Translations under genes and position numbers: made by a program
Assembly: GCA_027405735.1 (NCBI GenBank)
Contig: JAPEHQ010000003.1
Location: 1,922,001-1,986,000 of the forward strand
DNA: 64,000 bases
Origin: Mucor racemosus
Taxonomy: Eukaryota > Mucoromycota > Mucoromycetes > Mucorales > Mucoraceae
Direction: 5' to 3'
Shown here: piece after piece, positions 46,492 through 56,295 of the stretch
Layout of the letters: each line of letters starts with the position of its first letter
Position numbering within the stretch: the first letter of the stretch is position 1
Notes under the pieces: model-generated
Seen by the model: only the letters and a program-made list of their open reading frames with translations
What the model was told of the DNA's origin: nothing
Database searches by the model: none

Positions 46492-48750
46492 TCACATGCA
46501 AAGTTTTAAAAAAAAGTATTAATAACTTAAAAATTTAAAAATAGAGATCTACATACACCGCAACTGAACTGCGTTACACCTCGTATCCTGCAAGTAATAC
46601 GTCTATATTTTTATTATTATTGGTAGAGGAAATTCTGTAAGCAGTAGAAAAATAATAAAATATTTGCTTGCCTCTGGGTAAATTTTAAAAAAATGATTTT
46701 TTTTCTGAAATTCTAAAATACCAGTTTCCTTTTTTTTAAGTTAATCTTGTTGTTAGGCTAATGTTGTATGTTGCACTTTATATTCTATTACATAAAATAA
46801 GTCTTTGAATAATTAGTTATACAGTCGAACTATAATTTTTGTATGAAATTTCAATACCTGCATCTCACAGCTGCTTGAGATATTTAAACAGCCGCGTCCG
46901 GCTGTCCGGTAATTTTTCCTAGAAATTTTACAGCCTGAAAATATTATTTGATGGCCGCTTCCGGAGATTCTTCGGCATTTTCTTGGAAGAGTGACCATTG
47001 GCCAAAACGTGGTGTGCTGAACTACTAGGTAGTATTTCCCCACATAATAAATTAAAAGCCATCTCATTTGAAACCATGCCATGCAATTCAAATAAGAGGT
47101 CATGAATATAAACCATAAATAACCAAGGATATTCTAATGTATCAAAAATATCAAGGGTATTCATAATGTGTTGTATTATAAATAAAAAAAAAACTAAAAG
47201 TTTCATGCGAATCAAATAAAACAAGTAATGGCTGTTCTGAACGCATGATTGACAGCTGAGGTTGTCAAAAACCAATCTAAGAGCCACCCTTGATCAGGTA
47301 AATCAAGGACTCAACAACCCAACAATATATTCAAAATTGCGGAATAACTGAAAGTCGACAGAACAACTGCCAGATAAATATCAATAACCAAATAATATAA
47401 ATAATAGAGAAGTAGAAATAGCATTTTATTGTCGATTATCCATAATAATTACATAAAGAAGGATTTAAAAAGTATCTCTTTTAAAGCTTTTTTTTTTATA
47501 TAAATTTTACCCCTTTTTACTGCATGTGGATTACACACAACGAGCATACAAGCTTAGCTTTCCATTTTGTATTTCCTAATTATCTATTGAAATGGGGGCA
47601 CGCTCCGATTTTGAATATCACCATATAAAATTGTATAATCAAATATGCACATGTAACTGAGCTTAAATTCAAAAAGTGTTCAAATGGAAAAAAAAACCTT
47701 GTATGTTTAATTACTACTCACGAAAATGCATAGCAGCAAGTTGCCTTTGTGTGCTAAATGTTTTAAGATCAGTCTTTGATTTTGAATCGATTGATATAGT
47801 TTTTAAGAATATTTTTCTTACGAAATCCCTAGTAAATCCAATATCGAATTTTAGCGGTTTTTGGTCAAAAACTATACATCCTTAAAATGTATTTCTCAAA
47901 TATTTTATTCTTACATGATGCACAACAAAATTATCTACAGATTGAGTATTTATTTGCATCTGTAGTCCTCTCGTGAAATATTAAATTTTTCATCGCTTTT
48001 TTTTTATGGCCAATTTTCGGATGCATATTCATAGGGGAAAAGTCCAGGATATTTCTTATCAAACCATTTAATTATCCAATCTCAATTTTTTCTACAAAAA
48101 ATCAATATTTCTTGACGAGGCCAAATGCATTAGATAGCTGCACATAATTATTACTACATCGTACCAAAATTGCAAACCAGTCTCGCCTTCATCCCATTTT
48201 ATTCCATAAAAATCATGCCAAAATATGCCCATTTTTGACATTTGAAAAAAAATCTTCTCCAAATCATTTGAAACTGAAATATGTCATAGAGAATAAAAGA
48301 ACAAATCTTTTTCAAGTTCTACTAACATTGCCCTATTTTAATATTTTTTTGAGATATATCCTGCTAAAAATTGAGATTAAATTTTTGAGCTGTGCATTGA
48401 TCTTCTTTTTCAAATTTAACCACTACTACTATAGTAACCAGCCTTGGTCAATTAGCTGTTATTTGTAGCTGTGACAATGTTGAATGAATTTTGTATATAT
48501 CAAATGATTTGATGTGTTTATATCACATAAATGTATTCTTATTGATCGACCAATTTATTGTGTAAACAACACAAGGATTAATCAGGGCTTCAAAAGGATT
48601 TGGGAATAATTTGAGGAATAAACGTGGATAACTGATAATACATGATGAAAGCTCTATACATATTTGGAGTATCTAATTAGCTAATAGCATCCGGTATTTC
48701 TGGGTATGTTTAACGTATTTGATGGTAATCAATGCTATTGATTATATCAT
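46492..48750. other. Gene-free stretch with inverted repeat fragments
   Basis: 46,815-47,010 is an inverted partial copy of the TCCGGACGCGGC repeat. 47,560-47,615 ends in GCACGCTCCGATTTTGAA, like the outer edge of the long inverted repeat arms, and the following kilobase shares motifs with them (AAAAATCAATATTT, GAGATATATCC) but is too diverged to align firmly. No gene was seen. Confidence 0.5.
46815..47010 (-). repeat. TCCGGACGCGGC repeat, inverted copy
   Basis: Reads in reverse complement like 21,825-22,010 and 54,110-54,300: CAATACCTGCATCTCACAGC, AACAGCCGCGTCCGGCTGTC, GGAAGAGTGACCATTGG. It starts with TACAGTCGAACTATA at 46,818, a pogo/Tc1-like end sequence. Confidence 0.6.
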
Positions 48751-48937
48751 TACGGCCAACCTGTGCTGCACAAAATGATTTCGCTGTGCCCAGGTGGGCT
48801 GCACACTATAGCCTGAGCTGTTGTGCCCAATGAGTATAATTAAAAAGATAATAAGATGCACATGATGGGAACAACAAAAGAAACTGCACACAAGCACAAC
48901 GCTAAGCCTGTATGTGCAGAATTATAGATTCTGTCCA
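48751..48937 (+). repeat. GC-richer dyad repeat, copy 2
   Basis: It matches 14,310-14,512 in the same orientation, with small indels. Both contain CCTGTGCTGCACAA, AGGTGGGCTGCAC and AGCCTGAGC words and end near AGAATTATA(T/G)ATTCTGTCC. Confidence 0.65.
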
Positions 48938-50125
48938 TGTGTATGACATTAATCCCATGTGTGCGGAATAGTAGAATTGCCCATAAGCATATCATTATCC
49001 CTACTCATTCCTGCATAATAATAAATCTTATCATGAGCATAATGAGCTGATTGTACGGGCACAAATTGGTTTGTACATGAGCATCGATCGTGCCGCTCTC
49101 TAAATTCCATTGCATTTTTTTTACTGGAATGGGTTTTAAAATACATTTGTTTTTATTAATATAAATTATAGACAATACTATTCAATACGTTGTTGATGTA
49201 GGGCAATACATGCAAGAGCCAATATATTTACGATTATCATCATTTGTAAATATGTTTATAGCTATAATAATGATTGCAGCAACAATGGTTTTTGCTCAGG
49301 CATAACCTTAAATAACACTTACTGTTCACATTCATATGAAAGCCAAATCTAAGATTATATACGTTACTTTATCACTCATAAAACTTAAACAAATTAATCT
49401 TCTTTAAACTTACTATTTTAGTTTACAATTGTCAGCTATAAAAAGATTTGTTTTCAAGTATACAGTAGCTACGATCGAAACTATGGTTATTTATTAGCAA
49501 AACATTAGATTATTCTTTTTTTTTTGTTTCTATACCACTTAAAATTTTATCACTCTTCTGGAACATTTTGTAGGTTTGTAGCCAGTTCTAGCTTTTCATT
49601 GATTAGATATAAATAGCATTGCCTTCGATTTGATCTGGTAATCAAGAAATACGCCCAACAATACAGTAGTAAGTAATGATATTTGACCTTAGAATGCGGT
49701 TAAATGAAAATATAAGTCTCTAGTATAGACTACTAGCTATATTAAAAACATTAGTCCCTTATGATAGAATGCGTATTCAGATACAAGAAAAGAATACCAG
49801 CTTGATAGTCTGATATGCCTTATCAAACGGTAAATATATCCTTGAAATATGAAAACAAAAAGCGAGACAACACACGCAGAATCGTATTTTCAAGGCTTTA
49901 CATTATTTCGCGCATTTAAAACCCTGTTAAATTGCACATTTCAGCCAATGTAAAAGCAGCATTACAGCACCTGAACTATAAACTAAGCAAAATAGGCAAT
50001 ATCTGCTACTATAATAGCAACATAATATTTTCTACTAGAAAAACCGCTTATCATATCATACATTCACTAAAAAACTGCAAAAACGAGCCCGTAGAGCGAC
50101 ACCGTAATTGAGCATACCAAGATTG
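48938..50125 (+). repeat. Left flank of large repeat copy 4
   Basis: 49,480-50,125 matches 16,650-17,355 in order. Relative to it, about 180 bp (49,557-49,738) are extra between CACTCT and ATATTAAA; it has no clear ends. 48,938-49,480 has no recognised match and no gene. Confidence 0.6.
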
Positions 50126-50867
50126 AACGGCTAAGTCTCTTATACTATGGTATATCTAAGTTTTAAACAAAAAAGCGTTTTTTTAAAAAACTTTTCTTAT
50201 ATTTAGCCACGTATGGTTTGAAAATTCAGATTTTGTAGCGGACATTTTCGGGACTCATTTCATCCTTACCAACACTCATGATTTTCATAAAAAAACAGAA
50301 AAATCAAATTTTGATACCAAAATCAACGTCTAAATATACTACATTGTGAGAGAAAATTGTAGCCATGACTAATACGCGTTTTATAAAAACTTAATATTAA
50401 ATGTTAAGTAATGGAAATTTGCACTTTTGCCCCAAAAACGGAATTTTGATTAAAGGATTTTCATGTAATATTTTGCAATAAAAATGCTGATTATTTTTTA
50501 TTGAGCAAATAGAGCGCTAAATCCCGTATATGTGTTTATTTTTTGTTTTTATAATTGGTAACATAATTAACTCTAAATTTGCAAAACCAGAAAAAAAAAA
50601 TTAAAAAATGTCAAAATTGATGATCTGGACAAAAATAATTTTCTAAATTAATATTCCGCTTATAAGCTTTGTGAGTCTTAAAAATAAGAGATTTTATAAT
50701 GCTTGAGAACTTTTTCAAGAATTTACGATGCTGTACCCACTTGATTCAAGCTTATTACTGTAAATCTTTATACATGTTAATATTGTGTGGTAGTTTCTTT
50801 GATGATGATATAGTTTTACTTTATAATTAATGCGCTAGAGGTGATTTACATTGAGTTTTAGTCTTAC

Positions 50868-50974
50868 CTCTCCGATATTATAAACATAAACGTAAACATG
50901 GCCATCACTGGGACCTATTGCCACCTTTTTACCCTCTTTGCCCCAAACCAATTTATTCAATGCTTTACCAGAAC
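50868..50974 (-). pseudogene. Dynein intermediate chain WD40 fragment, copy 4
   Basis: The minus strand reads GSGKALNKLVWGKEGKK, VAIGPSDGHVYVYVYNIGE and then GTAAGAC. It keeps an open frame over the last WD40 strand but has a 2-residue VY duplication and lacks the upstream TTVDRTSQ part. Confidence 0.83.
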
Positions 50975-51416
50975 AAACTTACTTTTGATCTATGAAAATT
51001 GATTTATTAGTAAAATCAATTATTGATTAATAACAAGCTAATAAGTAATGGTTATGGTGTATCTTTGATAGTTGGTAGTGATATACAATACAACATCTTA
51101 TTTTCCTCTTCTTAGCTGTTGGCTACTAAATAGAAATAAATGCTTTTCATAAACTAAATAGACTAACATGAGTTTATTCATTCATTCAAATCAAGTCCAT
51201 ACTATACATATTTTTACAACCACCAATTTTTCTGCAGGTAGATATTGACTTTAGACCAAAAAAGCATTAATCATAACGTAGATGATGGAACAAATGACTA
51301 AGCCCTGGATGCTTTTTTTGCTTGAAAAAAATATTATAAAGCGCCCTAATATTAATAGTTAATAATTCATTCCCAAATAAACAATAGGAAAAACATGTAC
51401 TTGTACCTGCTACTTG

Positions 51417-52143
51417 TGCAGTGGAATTACATACTAAAAACGCTTGATAAAAATAAAACAACCTAAATTCCAAGTGTCGCTCATAAGATATGATGCCACT
51501 TGAAATGTAAACAACAATAATAAACAAACGCTTCAATTGAACACAATAACAAACGCATGCTAAAAATATGAAATACCCTTTTTGAACCATACATGTCGTG
51601 TAGATGATAGCACCCTTGATCACGGCGCAATCAATTACACAAATGACATATATATCAAAACAGGATTCTATCCAAATCAATAATGATAATAAACAAAGAT
51701 ATTAATTTAGTCAATTACTCATCTATATCGAAGTTGCACTATCAATATAAATAAGATTCAAGCATATAAAAAACTACCCCTTAAAAATCAAGGTTACATA
51801 AAATAGATATAACAGAAATAAACAAAACAACCATTTCCCAAAAGGTCGATATTGTCATACTTGACGTACAATCCCTTATGGTCAATGCTCTACACAATTT
51901 ACCCCTTAAAATATCAAATCAATAACAATGTACTCAAAACTGGAAGATTACTAAATATACATCCATTCAAGTCTGATGGTATCCAAGTTCTCCAAATCAC
52001 TATAAATACCCTCATACTTTTCAATTATTTTAACTCTTCAGAAATCTTTTGTAATAAAAACTTTAGCTGATTATGATTGTATTTCTACTGCTTTTATTTT
52101 TATATTTTTTTTATTTTAGTAAATAACATCATAATTTACTGCA
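51417..52143 (-). mobile_element. TGCAGT...ACTGCA element (possible solo LTR), inverted copy, 727 bp
   Basis: It is bounded by TGCAGTGGAATT and AATTTACTGCA with a perfect 5-bp duplication ACTTG (51,412-51,416 and 52,144-52,148). The empty site CTACTTGATTTCAG is seen in copies 2 and 3. It is the reverse complement of 19,582-20,313 at high identity, so it is recent. Confidence 0.85.
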
Positions 52144-52344
52144 ACTTGATTTCAGTTTATAAAAAAATATTAGTCTTTTTGTTGTAGTTTTAAACGTAAA
52201 TAAAAGGGCCGAGGAAAGAGTAGGGAAGAAAAAATATTTTGTGTGTTACAAGCAGGAATTTACAAAGGCACAAACACTTTTAGTGTTACCAAACAGGTTG
52301 TTGTCGTTGTTCCCATTTGGCCCCCGAAAGAAGAACATGGGCAG

Positions 52345-52564
52345 TGTTATGTCAATACTCATCCTAGGTCTCACATCCAAGGTCACAGTCTATAATTAGT
52401 GTTACCGTAAATCAATGCGGATCATTGACTTACATCATATTCTTAGATAGTAAAACCCTAATAATAGTTATAATTAATGTATATAAATACATCCAAAGGA
52501 TGTATTGTTAATAAAAGTGTAATATTCTGGCAAGATTATTTATATAGACTCTTTTGACATTTCA
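52345..52564. mobile_element. Solo LTR, 220 bp, 5-bp target duplication
   Basis: It starts TGTTATGTCAAT and ends TGACATTTCA, flanked by GGCAG at 52,340-52,344 and 52,565-52,569. Copy 1 shows the uninterrupted ACATGGGCAGAACTTTTTC. An internal TATAAATA is followed by AATAAAAGTG, like LTR promoter and poly(A) signals; the TGTTATG start resembles Copia-type LTRs. Confidence 0.9.
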
Positions 52565-52850
52565 GGCAGAACTTTTTCAAACCCCAAATTTCAAATTGAT
52601 ATACTGTATCTCGTCAATAAGGTAATTCTGTTGAGTCAGAGTAACGCACATCTGTTTTAAATCATTCAAATCATCTTCATTATTAATTATATTATGATTG
52701 ATATACTTTACTAAACTGACTAAAAATCCTTGATCTCATTCCTCTGTCCATCTGTGCAGATCATTATGCCCATGGGAAGCATAGTTCGGCCGTACTAAAT
52801 AAGGTGAAAAAATTTATTTGGAAAAATACACAAAAATGTATAGCATATAT

Positions 52851-52988
52851 CACTATGAAGAAAAAATCTCTTTATTCTCTTGATTGTGTCACATTAACGA
52901 AAATAAAGAACTTTTCGCTGCTTAATTTTTTTGAATTTCGTTTTAACATGGCACAATTAAGAGAATTAAGAAATTTTTCTTCGTAGTG
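52851..52988. mobile_element. CACTA-ended MITE, copy 3, 138 bp
   Basis: It sits at the same position and with the same TAT flanks (52,848-52,850; 52,989-52,991) as the element at 20,751, so both descend from one insertion before copies 2 and 4 separated. Ends are CACTATGAAGAAAAAATC and TTCTTCGTAGTG. Confidence 0.82.
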
Positions 52989-53807
52989 TATTATACTAAA
53001 TTGGTATCAATTTAACTAGTTCTGGATGAACCTCAGCCAGATCTAATGCATTAACCTCTACAACTCTACAGATGATAACGCAATTATAGAACATATCATT
53101 AAATAATATTATAAGTAGCTAGACAAACCTTTTTTAGGAGTGGATAAAAATGTAGTAAATGTTTTACTAACGTAGCACTTCAAAGTAAAAAACTTTTCAG
53201 GGTAGTACTAATATATACCAGGTATTTAAATCTATACATTGGTAAGCAACACATTTGTGCAGGATTTATTTATTTTGATTTTACTACTTTCAAGCTTTTA
53301 AACAACTGGGGGGAATCAAGATATTTATCAGAGTATCAGAGAAAATAATATTACAGCAAGCTTAAAGACTAGATAATTATAAATTAGTTTATTTCAATAT
53401 GAAGAAAATACTGTAAAAGAATATCTATTACCTTACGTATATAGCATTTATATGGTTTAGCTAATACAAATCAATCAGTTCAGTTGCTATTCTTATAAAA
53501 TAATACAAATTATTCGCCCACTAGATATTTTTTTACGAAATTAAATCAACAATTAGCAGGATCCCGTGTTATTTTCTAACGTAGTAATAAAAAGTTTGTT
53601 AATAAACATGTATTGTAATTATTATAGAACTTTATGAACAAAAGATTTTCATGAATGAGGGACAAAGACAGCCTATAATAGAACGTCATAGGAATTATCA
53701 TTAAAAGTAGAACTACTATCATACTTACTTTTTTCAACTCTGACAAATTAAAAAGTTTCAAACTAAAAGAAAAGAAATTTGGCTCGCAGAATTTCTTTGG
53801 TTCATTT

Positions 53808-53987
53808 CGTTATATCAGAATCTAGATATAGCGCTACAGTAGTCGTATTATCAGGATATTTTTATTGTTACACTATTACTTGCTGTTGTATCACTTGATA
53901 ATCTCTTCTATATATAATCTCATTTTCTACATTGAATAAAACCACACCTTTTACTCTTATCTAATTCTTATTAGTTTTGGTTAAACA
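53808..53987. mobile_element. Solo-LTR-like insertion, 180 bp, 5-bp target duplication
   Basis: Flanked by CATTT at 53,803-53,807 and 53,988-53,992, and absent from the matching place in copy 2 (about 21,700). It starts CGTTATATCAGAATC and ends GGTTAAACA; a T-to-C change at the first base would restore TG...CA. A TATATATAATC and AATAAAACC pair looks like LTR signals. Confidence 0.78.
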
Positions 53988-54109
53988 CATTTATAAACCC
54001 TTGATTGTTGTGGTTTTAACAAAAGTTATTTTTTTATACACTATTATGGGAAAGTTAATGTAAAAATACGTTAAAAATCAAAAATTACATGTTATCCACA
54101 TTCTTGCCT

Positions 54110-54390
54110 ATGGTCACTCTTCCAAAAAAAAAAATGCCGAACAATGTCCGGACGCGGCAATATAATAACATTTCCGAGCTGTAAATTTCTAAAAAAAAAT
54201 TACTGGACAGTCCGGACGCGGCTATTTAAATATCTCAAGCAGCTATAATGAGATGCAGGTATCAAAATTTCATACAAAAATTAAGGTTAATACTGTATAA
54301 CTAATTATTTAAAGACTTATTTTATGCAAAGTATAAAATAAAACATACAACATTAGCCACTATAACGAGGTTTAACTTGGAAAGTACACG
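54110..54390 (+). repeat. TCCGGACGCGGC repeat, copy 2
   Basis: Part of large repeat copy 4, matching 21,825-22,090 in the same orientation, including TATAACGAGGTTTAACTTGG near 54,361-54,380. Confidence 0.65.
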
Positions 54391-55025
54391 ATGGTACAAC
54401 CGGATTCCAAAAAAGTCCATAAAATTACAAATTTAAAGGGTTTATATATAAAAGTAAAATATACATGATATTCATTTATTTTTATAATACATATCTATTT
54501 TTGTATTCAAATACATGTTAATATTTTTATTGGAAAAAAAATCTCATAAATTGTTTTCATATTTATTAGAAAAAAAGAAACGGGTATTTTGGAATCTCAG
54601 AAAAAAATTCATTTTTTTAAAAATCTACCCAGAGTGTCGTATATTTTTAGGTTTGATAAATAATACTTAAAAAAGAATATAATTAAAAGAGAATGAGTAA
54701 TAAATCAGTTCTTCAACTGTATAATAAAAACAAGATATCATTTATGTAGATATAAAAGTATGGCCTTTTATATTGATGTGACATTGAGATCCTGAGGTGT
54801 AATTTAAGGCACTATTAAACCATTAGATCTGTTTGATAGTAATCTATCAATTGAAATGGATCAATCATAACTTAACCGTTCTTGCAGAGCTTGTGAATTT
54901 CCTTGTTTCAATGCTGCGCTAAATGTGCTTGGATGTTGATTTGATAGCTACTTCATTGGTTAACCGCTGGGATGAGGTCCAAGCGTTTTTGCTAATTACT
55001 GGATTAAACTTAGTACGCTAGGAGT

Positions 55026-56295
55026 TGCTTCTTATATCTGATATCAAGACTTTGCGCTTCAATGCATGTCGTAGTCAATAGATTGTAAGATGTATTGATA
55101 CAGTAAAAGGTGATAGCGTATGATACTCATTTCCTTTTTTTATTCTGTGCCAGTATTTTTACACCAATTCATCAATCCTTAATAGGTACGTGTGAAGTTA
55201 TTTGGAAATATGAATGCACATAAATTTTTTTTACCTGGATCGACTTCACACTGTTAAATGGCATAGTTAAAAATCTCCAAGTCTATTCATTTCCAAAGAA
55301 AAAAAAACTCCCATTCAAATGCAACCCATATGATTATGATACAAAACGTAGTGTTGATATTTTAAGTAATCCTTTATTAAGTGTAAAATTTGATGTAGAT
55401 AATACAATAACAAGGAACGACAGCTTTGCCATTAGATTATATCTTCATTAAAATACTACAAATGTGAAATATACTGTATTAAAAAGGAAGGAACCAGAGA
55501 AGATCGTAGTAAACGAAAAAAATTTTGGCCTTTAATCTTAAGATACTTTATATCAAATTACGGCATACTCAACATGCTTGCTCCCAGAGATTGAGCAACA
55601 AGAGATATTCGATTTAACCAAATGGAAGGGGATTCTCCAGACAGGACAGCAGTAAATGATCATATAATTCTAATAAAAAATGACATAGTCTACCGAAACC
55701 CCTAAAACCCCGTAAAACTTAAGTAAAAAAAAAAGTAAAAAAGAAATCAGCATAAGCAAAAAAGGGCGAAATTTCTTCTACTTCTAAATAGTTAAAATTT
55801 TCATAAATTCCCTCCTCGGCAATCGATAAGGAAAGCTAGTTCTGACTCCTTTTATTTTTCCTGGGATAATATGAGCCAGAAATACAAGTAGTAAACAAAG
55901 TTTTTGATATTTGTTTCAAACGTACTTTTTTAATGCAAAGAGGCATGCTCTCACAAACTGATTAGACCCAGATTACAATAATTATTCACAGTGAAAGTAA
56001 TATGCTAGAATTATTCAACTGAAATTCATCTGCTTTGAAGAGTTTGCTTGATCTAAATAAATATTACTCGCGAATTAACAATTGAATGCTTATGATGATG
56101 CTTCGATAATCATGTAAATAAGCTTTCATACGATAGATAAAATCAATGGTTATTTAAACTGTGGTGAAATGGATACTCTAAGTGTATATTTATTATAATT
56201 ATATGATGGCAAGGAAATAAAAATAGTACATTCAAGATAATAGTGTTATTAATAGGGACGAATACCATATTTCTTGACGGGGGATATTACTAGTA
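55026..56295. other. Gene-free stretch, possible coding relic
   Basis: No intact gene. On the plus strand near 55,560-55,650 one frame reads ITAYSTCLLPEIEQQEIFDL, then TKWKGILQTGQQ, before a stop, with RKEPEKIVVNEKNF in the same area (about 55,485-55,530). This looks like a decayed coding sequence, but I do not recognise the family. The 3' end of the BAR-SH3 gene follows. Confidence 0.35.

Larger units (their letters stand above)
50126..55025 (+). repeat. Large dispersed repeat family, copy 4
   Basis: It is colinear with copy 2 to near GGAGTTGCTTCTTAT at 55,030, and lacks the 860-bp segment, as copy 1 does. It carries the dynein-derived fragment (50,868), an inverted TGCAGT element (51,417), a solo LTR (52,345), a CACTA-ended MITE (52,851) and another solo-LTR-like insertion (53,808). 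Confidence 0.85.

Noticed and set aside
47590..48440. Third copy of the long inverted repeat arm
   Set aside because: Only the GCTCCGATTTTGAA edge and a few motifs match; the rest is too diverged to claim without alignment, so it is only mentioned.
49557..49738. About 180 bp extra relative to 16.73 kb, possibly an insertion
   Set aside because: No terminal repeats or target duplication beyond 2 bp; it could equally be a deletion in the other copy.
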